A DNA stretch of 64,000 bases from G965222535 sp965222535 (GTDB lineage Bacteria > Pseudomonadota > Gammaproteobacteria > HK1): assembly GCA_965222535.1 (NCBI GenBank), contig OZ244957.1:620001-684000 (forward strand). The letters run 5' to 3'. Below the pieces are notes generated by a model, which saw only the letters and a program-made list of their open reading frames with translations, searched no databases and had not been told where the DNA came from. This document shows, one piece after another, positions 25,425 to 34,539 of this stretch. The translations under genes and the position numbers were made by a program. Numbering within the stretch: position 1 is the stretch's first letter; the number at the start of each line of letters is the position of its first letter.

Positions 25425-27329
25425 ATGAGCCGTTTTGCTGAACAATACACCCAATCATTGGAGCACAAAGAAGCGTTTTGGGAACAGGCGGCGACGGCTA
25501 TTCACTGGGAGCGGCAATGCGACCAGGTGCTGGATAGCAGTAACCCGCCGTTTTACCGCTGGTTTAAAGGCGGGGAGTTAAATACCTGCTACAACGCCGT
25601 GGATCGGCATGTAGCTGAGGGTCGCGGTGATCAACCCGCGGTGATCTACGATAGTCCAGTGGCTCATAGCAAGGGCGTGCTGACTTACGCTGAACTGCAG
25701 GAGAAAAGTGCTCGTTTTGCTCACGTATTGGCAGCAAGAGGCGTCACTAAAGGTGATCGGATCATCATCTATATGCCGATGATTCCGGAAACCGTGATCG
25801 CCATGCTTGGCTGCGCTCGCCTCGGCGCGGTGCATTCGGTGGTGTTCGGCGGCTTTGCAGCGGCTGAACTTGCTCTCCGCATTGATGACGCAAAACCAAA
25901 GTTCATCGTGTTTGCTTCTTGCGGCATTGAGCCCAACCGCGTCGTTGAATACAAGCAACTGGTGGATGCCGCCATCGCGTCCGCCAGCCACCAACTGCAG
26001 GGCTGTATCGTAGTGCAACGCAAGATGCACCGCTGCGCCTACGTTGCTGGACGCGACCATGACTGGAACTGGAGCATGTCGCAAGCCCGCGCTCATGATT
26101 GGGTTCCCGTGGCGGCCACTGATCCGCTTTATATTCTCTACACTTCAGGCACTACCGGGCAACCCAAGGGGGTAGTGCGCGACAACGGTGGTCATGCGGT
26201 AGCACTGCACTGGACGATGAAGCATATCTACAATGTCGAGCCTGGCGATGTCTTCTGGGCGGCATCGGATTTAGGCTGGATTGTCGGTCATTCCTATATC
26301 TGCTACGCCCCACTGCTGTATGGCTGTACGACCGTTCTCTACGAGGGTAAGCCGGTAGGCACCCCAGACGCCGGCGCATTTTGGCGCGTGGTGTCTGAGC
26401 ACCGTGTGAAGGTACTGTTCACTGCGCCGACCGCACTGCGTGCGATCAAACAGCAGGACCCCGATGGCAAGCTGATAGCGGAGTACGATTTATCCAGCCT
26501 GCAAGCGCTGTTCCTAGCGGGGGAACGCACCGATCCAGACACCTTGGAATGGGCACAGAGCAAACTCAACGTACCGGTTATTGACCATTGGTGGCAAACC
26601 GAGACCGGTTGGTCAATCTGCGCTAACTGCATGGGTATTGAGCCACTGACGGTGAAGAGCGGCTCGGTGGCGAAACCGGTGCCGGGAATGGATGTGCATG
26701 TACTGGATGATGCGGGCAAGAAAACCGACGGCGCTGATATTGGCGAACTGGCGATAAAATTACCATTACCACCCGGGGTACTGCTAACACTGTGGGAAGC
26801 GGATTCGCTGTTCACCGAATCCTATGCCAGAACCTTTCCCGGTTACTACAAAACCGGTGATGCGGGCTATATTGATGAGGATGGCTACGTGTTCGTCATG
26901 TCGCGCACTGACGATGTCATCAATGTCGCTGGCCATCGCTTGTCCACTGGTGCGGTCGAGGAAGTTCTGGCCGCCCATCCAGATGTCGCCGAATGCGCCG
27001 TGATCGGTGCCGCCGATGCCCTCAAAGGGCAATTGCCGATCGGTCTCTTGGTGCTAAACGCAGGTTGCGATCGTCCCAACGCTTTGATCAGCGCTGAAGT
27101 GGTCGCGCAGGTACGTGATCGGATTGGTCCGGTGGCAGCGTTCAGGCAAGCGGCTGTCGTTGAACGCCTGCCAAAAACACGCTCGGGAAAAATTCTGCGC
27201 GCCACGATGCAGAAGATCGCCAATGGAGAAGACTGGAAGATGCCAGCAACAGTGGAAGACGCCAGCGTGTTCGACTGTATCAGTGAAGCGCTGCAAAGCA
27301 TCGGTTATCCTGCGGCGCAGTCGGCCTAA
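25425..27329 (+). CDS. prpE: Propionyl-CoA synthetase (acyl-CoA synthetase, ANL family)
   Basis: The 634-residue protein is a short-chain acyl-CoA synthetase. It carries the AMP-binding P-loop YTSGTTGQPKGVVRD near residue 245, the adenine-binding WWQTETGW, the GDAGYIDEDGY hinge, and the catalytic lysine in PKTRSGKILR near the C-terminus. FYRWFKGGELNTCYNAVDRHV and VRDNGGHAVALHWTMKHIY are the pattern of PrpE/ACSS3 rather than AcsA. It activates propionate (or acetate) for oxidation. An in-frame ATG 15 bases upstream exists, but GGAG 9 bases before 25425 supports the chosen start. Confidence 0.88.
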   Translation: MSRFAEQYTQSLEHKEAFWEQAATAIHWERQCDQVLDSSNPPFYRWFKGGELNTCYNAVDRHVAEGRGDQPAVIYDSPVAHSKGVLTYAELQEKSARFAHVLAARGVTKGDRIIIYMPMIPETVIAMLGCARLGAVHSVVFGGFAAAELALRIDDAKPKFIVFASCGIEPNRVVEYKQLVDAAIASASHQLQGCIVVQRKMHRCAYVAGRDHDWNWSMSQARAHDWVPVAATDPLYILYTSGTTGQPKGVVRDNGGHAVALHWTMKHIYNVEPGDVFWAASDLGWIVGHSYICYAPLLYGCTTVLYEGKPVGTPDAGAFWRVVSEHRVKVLFTAPTALRAIKQQDPDGKLIAEYDLSSLQALFLAGERTDPDTLEWAQSKLNVPVIDHWWQTETGWSICANCMGIEPLTVKSGSVAKPVPGMDVHVLDDAGKKTDGADIGELAIKLPLPPGVLLTLWEADSLFTESYARTFPGYYKTGDAGYIDEDGYVFVMSRTDDVINVAGHRLSTGAVEEVLAAHPDVAECAVIGAADALKGQLPIGLLVLNAGCDRPNALISAEVVAQVRDRIGPVAAFRQAAVVERLPKTRSGKILRATMQKIANGEDWKMPATVEDASVFDCISEALQSIGYPAAQSA

Positions 27330-27413
27330 CGCAACTTACAGGGTACCCTCGGCAACAACTGCAGCGTCGCCTTATGCGCTATTTTGCTCCCGTTCAGGAG
27401 AAAGGGCGGGGAG

Positions 27414-27489
27414 TGGTGGCCAGAGACGGAATCGAACCGCCGACACGAGGATCTTCAATCCACTGCTCTACCAACTGAGCTATCTGGCC
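27414..27489 (-). tRNA. tRNA-Phe (GAA)
   Basis: On the reverse strand a 76-base cloverleaf starts GGCCAGATAGCTC and ends TCTGGCCACCA with encoded CCA. The anticodon loop TGAAGAT has GAA. The T loop GGTTCGATTCC is standard. Confidence 0.95.
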
Positions 27490-27577
27490 TCAGCAACAAA
27501 ATCCAGCACCAACGCCAAGGTGGCGCTGGTTGTTCAGCCGCTACAATATAACCGACCGCGGCAGCTTTTATCAACTC

Positions 27578-27765
27578 TAGGGAACTTCGAAAAACCTCAG
27601 CGGATGGGGGGATAGGTGAAGGGGCTGTTTTATTTTTAATGAGGCGCGCCGGCGGTGCGCCGTTCTCTGACCTCTCGATCTGCTCAACGCTACCATGGCC
27701 TGATCGTTGGAAGGATCATTTCCCCAATAGACAAGCCCCGCAGGAACCCTCGAAAAGCCAGCGAA
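27578..27765 (+). repeat. Hybrid of family 1 and family 2 repeats
   Basis: It begins as family 1 (GGGAACTTCGAAAAACCTCA). It switches to the family 2 leading block (TTTTTAATGAGGCGCGCCGG and CGATCTGCTCAACGC) and returns to family 1 at CCCCAATAGACAAGCCCCGC. A very similar hybrid lies at 57084-57293. Confidence 0.7.
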
Positions 27766-27829
27766 TACGACAGTAGGTCTGGCAGCGTTGTACAGATGTT
27801 TGCAATCGGCGTCAACAAAAGCACATTTC

Positions 27830-28099
27830 TCATGCCGGAGGAACATAGCCCGGCGGCGGTTTTGCGCCCTCGCCAAAGAAATACTTTTCCAACTCGGCGG
27901 TAAGGAACGCCCGCGCCTGCGGATCGCGTACCTGTAGACGATGTTCATTGATCAACATCGTCTGCCGTGCAAGCCATTGCCGCCAAGCCTGCTTGCTAAC
28001 GTTATCGAAGATACGTTGCCCCAAGGCACCCGCCAATGGCGGCTCATCCAGGCCCTCGGCTTCGACGCCCGACTTGATACATTGGACCATGCGTTTCAT
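27830..28099 (-). CDS. yggX: YggX, probable Fe(2+)-trafficking protein
   Basis: The 89-residue protein matches YggX. It has an early Cys (VQC), EAEGLDEPP, LGQRIFDNVSKQAWRQWLA, QTMLINEHRL and a C-terminal GYVPP. The family protects iron-sulfur proteins and helps manage labile iron. Its ATG overlaps the mutY stop in an ATGA junction, so it is translationally coupled to mutY. This is the same order as in Escherichia coli, and MutY itself needs a 4Fe-4S cluster. Confidence 0.93.
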   Translation of the reverse strand: MKRMVQCIKSGVEAEGLDEPPLAGALGQRIFDNVSKQAWRQWLARQTMLINEHRLQVRDPQARAFLTAELEKYFFGEGAKPPPGYVPPA

Positions 28100-29163
28100 A
28101 GCGACTCCAGTTGTCGCAGAATACGGCGCACTGGAGCTGGGATCCCGATCGACGGCGCGGCATCATGCAAGCGATACCATAGCATTGGGCGATCCTCCAT
28201 TACCTGATGCCCGCCCGTGCTTGGCCGGGTGTTTATCAGTATCGGCGTGATGAGCAATTTATAATGCGAAAACGCATGCTTCAGTGGCGGCAATCGGCGT
28301 TGCACGATCGCCGTCAACCCCAAGCGTTGCTGTAGCAGCGGTTCAATGTCGTCAGCCGAATCGCATTCTGGAAAACTGTATAATCCGCCCCAGATCCCAA
28401 CCGGCGGACGCTGTGTCAATAATACCCTACCTTGCTGATCACAGACAATCACAAACCATACCGTGCGCAACGGCAACGTTTTTGCCGGGCGTCGACTTGG
28501 CAGCGCGTGCTGCCATTGTTGGCTGCGTGCGATACAGCTTGCCGCCAACGGACAGTGTTCACACAGCGGCCGTACCCGTTGGCATACCATAGCGCCCAGA
28601 TTCATAATCGCCTGGGTGTAGTCTGCCACCCGCTGCGCTGGCGTATGCACTGTAGCTAAAGCCCATAAGCGCTGCTGCACCGCGGCTTTTCCGGGCCAAC
28701 CCTCGATCGCATGGTAGCGGCACAGAATGCGCTTGACGTTGCCATCGAGAATGGGATACGGCTCATCGCAGGCCAGCGCTAAAATCGCGCCGGCGGTCGA
28801 GCGCCCAATCCCCGGCAACGCTTGCAAGGCATCTATATCACCCGGTAATTGACCGTCATAGCACTGGCTGATGATCCGCGCTGCACGGTGTAGCTGCGTT
28901 GCACGCGCGTAATAACCAAGGCCGCTCCATAGATGCAGCACCGCATCAAGCTGGGCGTTGGCTAATGCAGCAGCGTTCGGAAAACAGGCAACGAAGCGTG
29001 AGAAATAGACTTTTACAGTGCTGGCCTGGGTCTGCTGCAACATGATCTCCGACACCCAAACGCGGTACAGAGTTCGCTCCGTTTGCCATGGGAGTTCACG
29101 TTGCGGCACGCTGTCAAACCATGCTAACAGGTGTTCGCTGAAACCATCACTTACTGCGACCAC
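28096..29163 (-). CDS. mutY: A/G-specific adenine DNA glycosylase MutY
   Basis: The 355-residue protein removes adenine opposite 8-oxoguanine. Glu39 in SEIMLQQTQ and the Asp in PYPILDGNVKR are the catalytic pair, and the helix-hairpin-helix reads LPGIGRSTAGAIL. The 4Fe-4S ligands are in CQRVRPLCEHCPLAASC (spacing 6-2-5). The C-terminal Nudix-like domain with HAFSHYKL recognises the oxidised guanine. It heads the mutY-yggX pair. Confidence 0.95.
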   Translation of the reverse strand: MVAVSDGFSEHLLAWFDSVPQRELPWQTERTLYRVWVSEIMLQQTQASTVKVYFSRFVACFPNAAALANAQLDAVLHLWSGLGYYARATQLHRAARIISQCYDGQLPGDIDALQALPGIGRSTAGAILALACDEPYPILDGNVKRILCRYHAIEGWPGKAAVQQRLWALATVHTPAQRVADYTQAIMNLGAMVCQRVRPLCEHCPLAASCIARSQQWQHALPSRRPAKTLPLRTVWFVIVCDQQGRVLLTQRPPVGIWGGLYSFPECDSADDIEPLLQQRLGLTAIVQRRLPPLKHAFSHYKLLITPILINTRPSTGGHQVMEDRPMLWYRLHDAAPSIGIPAPVRRILRQLESL

Positions 29164-29166
29164 TGC

Positions 29167-29349
29167 TTATGTAACTACCCCTGACTGTTCCGTATCGTCT
29201 GGTTGAGAGCTTTGCCTTAGAGAGAAACACGAGCGCCAAGAACTATTGAGCAGATTTTTTGCGATGGGCAGCACTGTTTGGGGCTCATGCTGATCGTCTC
29301 TGATCGCGCCCCACTCTTGGTAACTCATGACGATTGTCTCTCTTGCCAT
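29167..29349 (-). CDS. Small unknown ORF upstream of mutY
   Basis: A 60-codon frame starts with MARETIVMSYQEWGAIRD behind a strong purine-rich GGGAGGGAAAG site placed right before the ATG. It ends 4 bases before the mutY start. I recognise no family. The good ribosome site and tight spacing argue for translation. Alternatively, it may be the remains of a longer gene or only the mutY leader. Confidence 0.35.
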   Translation of the reverse strand: MARETIVMSYQEWGAIRDDQHEPQTVLPIAKNLLNSSWRSCFSLRQSSQPDDTEQSGVVT

Positions 29350-29439
29350 CTTTCCCTCCCTTATGCAGGGACATTTTAGCTTTGGGCTAACACTGACACG
29401 TTTTGCTCTTGGTCATCAAAACCGTCTGTTATAACATAA

Positions 29440-29590
29440 GGGAACCTCGAAAAACCTTGAATGAGATGAGGAGTGGGGCAAGGGGCACCCCCACCTGTAA
29501 CATAAGCCAATGATTCATAACCCTTCCCCCAATAAACAAGCCCTGCATGATGCCTCGAAAAGCTGCCGAAGCTGGTTTTTCGAGGCACCA
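29440..29590 (+). repeat. Family 1 repeat, full copy
   Basis: The head is GGGAACCTCGAAAAACC and the centre GTAACATAAGCCAATGATTC, with CAATAAACAAGCCCTGCATG. The hairpin arms are GATGCCTCGAAAAGC and GGTTTTTCGAGGCACC. Confidence 0.85.
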
Positions 29591-29839
29591 TATCGTGTCC
29601 GTCCTACATGCAGCGAACGCTGATTTTCGCCTTGAAACGTTTGGGATAATCAAAAGGTTTGGCAAAAACCATTGACCTGCTACGTTACCCTCATCAGCCA
29701 GCACGATTTTATAAATCGCCAAAGTATCATCGCCCACGACTTCTCATATCCTAGACGCTGCGCTAGGCGATCGATTTTGCGTGGCACCCATCGTTGATTG
29801 GCAACCCCCTCCACTTTATACCCATAACAGAAGGCGAAA

Positions 29840-30538
29840 GTGCATACATTAGTGTTGGTGCGTCACGGAGAGAGCGAATGGAACAAGCAGAATCTGTTCA
29901 CTGGCTGGTCCGATATTGATCTGAGCGATCGCGGCATACTGGAAGCCAGAGAAGCGGGTAAGCGCCTGCGTATGGAGAAGATCGAGCTTGATCAGGTATT
30001 TACCTCAGTGCTGAAACGCGCTATCCGCACTGCTTGGTTGATACTCGATGAGTTGGACCGATTGTGGCTGCCAATAACCCATTCATGGTGTTTGAATGAA
30101 CGTCATTACGGTGCGCTACAGGGACTTAACAAAGCTGAGGTGGCGGCCAGCTATGGTAAGCAGCAAGTCCATATCTGGCGCCGCAGCTATAACGTAAGGC
30201 CGCCTCCGCTGCCGTTGGACAAACAGCAGGTTTTTACGCACGATCCACGTTACAGTAAACTACCCGAAGGGGTGTTGCCAAGCACCGAGTGTTTGCAGGA
30301 TACGCTGATACGGATGCTGCCTTTCTGGCGTACCTCCATCGCCCCTGCCATCAGCGCTGGTCAGCGGGTGCTGATCGCCGCCCACGGTAATTCCATACGC
30401 GCTTTGATCAAACATTTGGAGCAGCGTTCAAGCGACGACATCATGGCGCTGAACATTCCTACAGGGGCCCCTTTGGTGTATTCCCTAGACAGTTCTTTGA
30501 AACCATTGTCTTCGCATTATATTGGCGACCGGCAGTGA
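29840..30538 (+). CDS. gpmA: 2,3-bisphosphoglycerate-dependent phosphoglycerate mutase
   Basis: The 232-residue glycolytic enzyme interconverts 3- and 2-phosphoglycerate. The phospho-histidine is in LVLVRHGESEWN, the specificity segment reads NLFTGWSDIDLSDRG, the acidic residue is in LNERHYGALQGLNK, and the second His is in VLIAAHGNSIRALI. The length is slightly below that of the E. coli enzyme. The start is GTG at 29840 with AAGG 5-6 bases upstream. csaA follows directly. Confidence 0.93.
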   Translation: MHTLVLVRHGESEWNKQNLFTGWSDIDLSDRGILEAREAGKRLRMEKIELDQVFTSVLKRAIRTAWLILDELDRLWLPITHSWCLNERHYGALQGLNKAEVAASYGKQQVHIWRRSYNVRPPPLPLDKQQVFTHDPRYSKLPEGVLPSTECLQDTLIRMLPFWRTSIAPAISAGQRVLIAAHGNSIRALIKHLEQRSSDDIMALNIPTGAPLVYSLDSSLKPLSSHYIGDRQ

Positions 30539-30588
30539 ACCGGTACCGCAGCCCCAGTGACGATTATACTCTGAGGAAAGACATCAGG

Positions 30589-30945
30589 ATGCCCGAACCA
30601 ATTGAGGCCGCAGAGCCGCTTTCATTTGATGATTTTCTGCGCGTCGAAATACGCACTGGAACGATCCTTGCAGCATCGCTCAATCCCAAGGCGAGACTAC
30701 CTGCTTATATCCTGCAGATCGATTTCGGCCCCTTGGGGATAAAACACAGCTCGGCTCAGATTACCCGCAACTACGATCCGAAATCACTGGTAGGGAAGCA
30801 GATCGTCGCGGTGATGAACTTTGAGCCGAAACGTATTGCTGGATACAAATCTGAAGTGCTGGTGCTCGGCGCAATCTGCGATGAGCATGGCGTCGTGCTA
30901 CTGGAGCCAAGCTTTAAGGTCGGGGACGGCATGAGGATCGGCTAA
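30589..30945 (+). CDS. csaA: CsaA-like tRNA-binding protein
   Basis: The 118-residue protein is a single EMAPII/Trbp111 OB-fold domain: VEIRTGTILAASLNPKARLPAYILQIDFG, SAQITRNY and VMNFEPKRIAG are the family pattern. CsaA dimers bind tRNA and have been linked to chaperone or secretion roles. The frame is open from the gpmA stop, but the ATG at 30589 behind AGGAAAG and CAGG gives the family length. It is probably cotranscribed with gpmA. Confidence 0.88.
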   Translation: MPEPIEAAEPLSFDDFLRVEIRTGTILAASLNPKARLPAYILQIDFGPLGIKHSSAQITRNYDPKSLVGKQIVAVMNFEPKRIAGYKSEVLVLGAICDEHGVVLLEPSFKVGDGMRIG

Positions 30946-31046
30946 AGGCGTCCTTTGCGCTATTGTCTGGGCAATCACCTTGGGACAGTGACCGCTTTTC
31001 GCTTATCTTTAACTGCTTCACCGCTTCCTTGGTACAGGTTTATCCA

Positions 31047-31769
31047 ATGCCCCAAACCATGCATCCATCACCGTCACATACCACACACCGTTTTGACGAT
31101 GAGTTGGAGAACTTGTGCAGTCAGGTGCTGCGCATGGGAGGTTTGGTTGAGGAGCAATTGCTTCAAGCTATCACAGCGTTGATGAATACTGACCTAGCGC
31201 TTGCGACCGCCACCATCGCCAACGATGATGCGCTCAACGATATGCAATTGAGTATCGATGGACTGTGTACCAGTATCATCGCCACCCGTTCACCGCTCGG
31301 CTCCGATCTGCGCAGCGTGATCACTGTTATCCGAACAACCAATGATCTGGAACGCATGGGTGACGAAGCAGCGCGCGTTGCCCTGATGGTGCAACAGATC
31401 GCCAAGCACTCGACGGAAGAGCAAGTTTTGGATATGCACTGCGTGAGTCATCTCGCCAGTCTGGTGCGCGCCATGCTGCACGATGGCCTGAATGCGTTTT
31501 CACGTACGGATGTGGGGCTGGCAATTGCCACCCACGGCAAAGATAAGGACATTGATCGCGAATACCAAAGCCTGACACGCGAGCTGATCGATACGATGGT
31601 GGCCGATACGCGCACGGTCCCCATCGCTATACTGATGCTGTGGGTTGCCAGAGCTCTGGAACGGATCGGCGATCGGGTATGCAATATCTGCGAGTACGTT
31701 TTCTTCAAAGCGCATGGGGAAAATTTGAAGCACTGGCAGCGCCGGCATGGCGCTGATGATCCGGCGTGA
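31047..31769 (+). CDS. phoU: PhoU phosphate-signalling protein
   Basis: The 240-residue protein has the two three-helix PhoU repeats. Each carries metal-binding acidic motifs, seen in TTNDLERMGDEAARVA and ARALERIGDRVCNICEYV (ERxGD). PhoU represses the Pho regulon with the Pst transporter and PhoR. Neither pst genes nor phoBR are nearby, so it stands alone after csaA. The start is uncertain between ATGs at 31047 and 31059. Confidence 0.92.
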   Translation: MPQTMHPSPSHTTHRFDDELENLCSQVLRMGGLVEEQLLQAITALMNTDLALATATIANDDALNDMQLSIDGLCTSIIATRSPLGSDLRSVITVIRTTNDLERMGDEAARVALMVQQIAKHSTEEQVLDMHCVSHLASLVRAMLHDGLNAFSRTDVGLAIATHGKDKDIDREYQSLTRELIDTMVADTRTVPIAILMLWVARALERIGDRVCNICEYVFFKAHGENLKHWQRRHGADDPA

Positions 31770-31787
31770 TTCTCGTTTTTCGCTGTG

Positions 31788-31893
31788 GGCTTATCTATTG
31801 GGAAAGAGTTATAAATCCTTAACAAAATGGAGGCTTACGTTACCGGTGATGATGCCCCTCCCCCCATCCCGCTTTGGTTTTGCGATGTCCCTT
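31788..31893 (-). repeat. Family 1 repeat, inverted partial copy
   Basis: In reverse orientation: TTATCTATTGGGAAAG, TTATAAATC, GGCTTACGTTAC and CCCCCCATCCCGCTTTGG. The terminal hairpin is missing. Confidence 0.65.
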
Positions 31894-31938
31894 GTAGTGA
31901 TTCAGCGATTGAGCGGTTTGTGCTGACAGGATTACGCC

Positions 31939-31968
31939 TTGTAACAATAGCCTGCGATATTGTAGAAT
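31939..31968 (+). promoter_or_regulatory. Possible sigma-70 promoter for the small membrane pair
   Basis: TTGTAA at 31939-31944 and TAGAAT at 31963-31968 are separated by 18 bases, about 110 bases upstream of the 25-codon ORF. It is a visual match only. Confidence 0.35.
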
Positions 31969-32079
31969 AGCTGGTTTTACACCCTCTTACTGTGCAACCG
32001 GAAAACAGACTCGTAATGCCATCAAACCCTGTTAGCCGACACCTACTCCCTTTGGCCTTATTTCAGCAAGGAGGATAAT

Positions 32080-32157
32080 ATGAACCCGCTTGATACAATT
32101 AGCGGTACCATTTTGAGCGGCGTAATACTCGCTCTGGTGCTGGCGGCTATTTTTTGA
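32080..32157 (+). CDS. 25-residue single-pass membrane microprotein
   Basis: The frame encodes MNPLDTISGTILSGVILALV followed by LAAIF and a TGA stop: a short polar head and one hydrophobic helix. A near-perfect Shine-Dalgarno AAGGAGG at 32068-32074 lies 5 bases before the ATG, much stronger than at most neighbouring genes. It lies 49 bases before the next membrane-protein gene on the same strand. I know no named family. It is likely translated and membrane-inserted, perhaps as a small subunit or regulator of the protein encoded next. Confidence 0.6.
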   Translation: MNPLDTISGTILSGVILALVLAAIF

Positions 32158-32206
32158 GAAAGGCATCACTACGGATATTACCCACTATTTATAAAGGAAG
32201 ATCACA

Positions 32207-32710
32207 ATGGAATTTTTACTTGCAATTGAACGCTGGATCCATCTACTTTCAGGAATTACTTGGATTGGTCTTTTGTATTACTTCAATTTTGTACAGATAC
32301 CAGCAATGGCAACGGCGGCGGCAGACCAAGGTGGCCCGGGACCTGCAGCGATCAGCAAGTACATTGCTCCACGGGCGCTGCTATGGTTCCGCTGGGCGGC
32401 GGTGGTGACTTGGTTGTCAGGCGCTGCTTATCTGGAAACGGCGTCGCATTTAAGTTTGGCAGATGCTTTTTTGCTGCAAGGGGCTAGTCAAATCATCGGT
32501 GTCGGAGTGTGGCTGGGTACCATTATGCTGTTTAACGTGTGGGTGCTGATCTGGCCGAACCAGAAAAAAATACTTGGGTTGGTAACCGCAACCGATGCAG
32601 AAAAAGCCAAAGCTAAACGGACCGCTGCTCTGGCGTCCCGGACTAACACCCTGCTTTCAATCCCGATGCTGCTATTTATGGGTGGATCGGCGCATGGGCT
32701 GCCGTTTTGA
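32207..32710 (+). CDS. Urate oxidase N-terminal (PuuD-type) membrane-domain protein
   Basis: The 167-residue protein has about four membrane helices. Its opening (FLLAIERWIHLLSGITWIGLLYYFNFVQIP) and later FRWAAVVTWLSGAAYL and GVWLGTIMLFNVWVLIWPNQK fit the Urate_ox_N membrane domain of PuuD-type urate hydroxylases. Conserved His (WIHLLSG) may bind heme. The C-terminal cytochrome c domain of full PuuD is absent, and no purine genes are near, so a urate role is doubtful. The AGGAAG site supports the start. The 25-residue microprotein directly upstream is probably its partner. Confidence 0.65.
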   Translation: MEFLLAIERWIHLLSGITWIGLLYYFNFVQIPAMATAAADQGGPGPAAISKYIAPRALLWFRWAAVVTWLSGAAYLETASHLSLADAFLLQGASQIIGVGVWLGTIMLFNVWVLIWPNQKKILGLVTATDAEKAKAKRTAALASRTNTLLSIPMLLFMGGSAHGLPF

Positions 32711-32994
32711 TAGTGAGCTTCAGCGATCCGGCGTACTGCGATGGTGCCGACAGCAGACAAGCATCCACCCTCTGAGCGCGCACACCGGGCACTATATCCC
32801 TTCCTGCGCTCTGATTGCTTATCCATGCTGTCTCACATAGCGCTCGCTCAGTGGCTTCACCGTTACGCTTCTCGAAGGCACAGACAAGCGTTCGCTGCGG
32901 TATCCATCGCGGGGGTGTCGCCATGCCGCCCAATCGCTGCCTACTGAACCGCTCCAGCAGCGGATATACCACTTGCCCGCCCGATAAGCTACAA
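32711..32994. other. Spacer, no gene recognised
   Basis: An open frame on the reverse strand crosses this stretch, but it runs into the 3' end of the upstream gene and shows no family. I regard it as non-coding. Confidence 0.4.
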
Positions 32995-33100
32995 GAAACC
33001 GCGAAAAACCTCAACGGGATGGGAGTTTGGCGGAAGAGGTATCATCATCTGTATCGTAAGCCTTTGATTTATAATACTTTCACAATAGAAAAGCCCTACA
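32995..33100 (+). repeat. Family 1 repeat, left and central parts
   Basis: GAAACCGCGAAAAACCTCAA, then ATCGTAAGCCTTTGATTTAT and CAATAGAAAAGCCCTACA. The terminal hairpin is missing. Confidence 0.7.
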
Positions 33101-33131
33101 AATTGTTTGATGACCAAAATCCGCACTTTAG

Positions 33132-33326
33132 TTACTGCTGGATATACTCGACGCTCCCTTGATTACCGGTCGGCGGCGGGCGGCTTGGCCTGCCTTTGCC
33201 GCTAATGCGATAAATCAAGATACTCTTCCAACCCAACAGCGGTGCTCCTGATTTATCAATCTTTTCTCGCCGCAGCGCACTGCCCAACAGGGCATTTTTG
33301 ATTGCGCTACGTTCTGCTATTATCAT
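33132..33326 (-). CDS. Possible 64-residue hypothetical protein
   Basis: A reverse-strand frame from an ATG behind AGAAGG encodes MIIAERSAIKNALLGSALRR onward, with a C-terminus rich in Pro/Arg/Gly. Its codon usage looks coding-like. There is no recognisable family and it is divergent from argF. It could be a remnant. Confidence 0.3.
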   Translation of the reverse strand: MIIAERSAIKNALLGSALRREKIDKSGAPLLGWKSILIYRISGKGRPSRPPPTGNQGSVEYIQQ

Positions 33327-33485
33327 TACCTTCTGTGAACCAAGGCGATAGTTCTGTGCTATCCTGAAATTACTCTGGCTGTGAGGTTTCCTGAGGTGTC
33401 TTGGGATGGTTGCGGTGGTAAAACTGGTGTGCCCCCCTTGCATACCCATCATGTCAGGACAAAATATAGATACGAGAGATAAATT

Positions 33486-34394
33486 ATGACATATCGACAT
33501 TTCCTGACTTTGTTAGATCTGAGCAAAGAAGAGATCCAGCAGATTATCGAGCATGCGATCAAGCTCAAAGCGATGCAGCGGGCACGCCAACCACATCGCT
33601 TATTGGAGTCCCGTGTGCTGGGTTTGTTGTTCGAGAAACCATCCACGCGCACCAAAGCCTCATTTGAAGCCGCCATCTTTCACTTGGGTGGGCATAGCAT
33701 AACTTTATCACCCGCGGACATGCATTTGAGCCGCGGTGAATCGATAGAGGACACCTCAAGGGTCATGTCGCGGATTGTGGATGCGCTGGTGATCCGGACC
33801 TTAGATCACACCCGCATTGAGCACTTTGCGGCTTGCTGTACAGTGCCAGTGATCAACGCTCTGACGGCAAGCCACCATCCTTGTCAACTGCTGGCCGATA
33901 TACAGACTTTCGTTGAACACCGCGGGACTATTGAGGGCCGCACGGTAGCCTGGGTTGGAGATGGCAACAATGTTTGCCATTCGTTTATCCACGCTGCTGA
34001 GCGCCTTGAGTTTCGCTTGCAACTGTGTTGCCCACCAGGTTTCGCGCCACAGCAACAAATCCTTTCGCCGAATAAGCGCAATGTACACTTATTTGAGCGA
34101 CCGCAAGACGCTATTTCAAACGCCCATCTGGTGGTTACCGATGCATGGTGCAGCATGGGGGATGAGCAGCAAAAAACAGAGCGTATTAATGCCTTTTCGA
34201 ACTATCAGATCAGCGATCAGTTGCTCGAATACGCTCACCCAGACGCTATCGTAATGCATTGCCTGCCAGCTTACCGGGGAGAAGAAATCACAGCTGAGGT
34301 CATTGATGGGCCACGCAGTGTCGTATGGGATGAAGCAGAAAACCGATTGCATAGCCAAAAAGCGTTGCTCGATTTTCTGCTTCATGCATCCTGA
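33486..34394 (+). CDS. argF: Ornithine carbamoyltransferase
   Basis: The 302-residue enzyme makes citrulline from ornithine and carbamoyl phosphate. The carbamoyl-phosphate site FEKPSTRTKASFE (STRT), HPCQLLADIQT, the ornithine-loop region VTDAWCSMGDE (here CSMG instead of the usual SMG) and HCLPAYRGEEI (HCLP) are all present. The length is typical for an anabolic ArgF. It stands alone, without other arg genes. GAGAG lies 8 bases before the ATG. Confidence 0.95.
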   Translation: MTYRHFLTLLDLSKEEIQQIIEHAIKLKAMQRARQPHRLLESRVLGLLFEKPSTRTKASFEAAIFHLGGHSITLSPADMHLSRGESIEDTSRVMSRIVDALVIRTLDHTRIEHFAACCTVPVINALTASHHPCQLLADIQTFVEHRGTIEGRTVAWVGDGNNVCHSFIHAAERLEFRLQLCCPPGFAPQQQILSPNKRNVHLFERPQDAISNAHLVVTDAWCSMGDEQQKTERINAFSNYQISDQLLEYAHPDAIVMHCLPAYRGEEITAEVIDGPRSVVWDEAENRLHSQKALLDFLLHAS

Positions 34395-34425
34395 ATCCGC
34401 GATTCGATTCTCAGGAAATACTTTT

Positions 34426-34467
34426 GGGCACCTCGAAAAGCAAGCGAAGCCGGTTTTTCGAGATGCC
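34426..34467 (+). repeat. Family 1 repeat, terminal hairpin
   Basis: GGGCACCTCGAAAAGC and GCCGGTTTTTCGAGATGCC form a hairpin ~30 bases after the argF stop. It may serve as its transcription end. Confidence 0.65.
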
Positions 34468-34539
34468 TTGATGAGAGGCAACATAAACACCAGTTGCCAT
34501 AGACCGGGGGACTGGGCGCTAGGTCTATGGCGCAATTCC

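Noticed and set aside
29429..29737. 102-codon reverse-strand frame near a repeat
   Set aside because: About half of it is translated family 1 repeat; the rest has no recognisable family or ribosome site.
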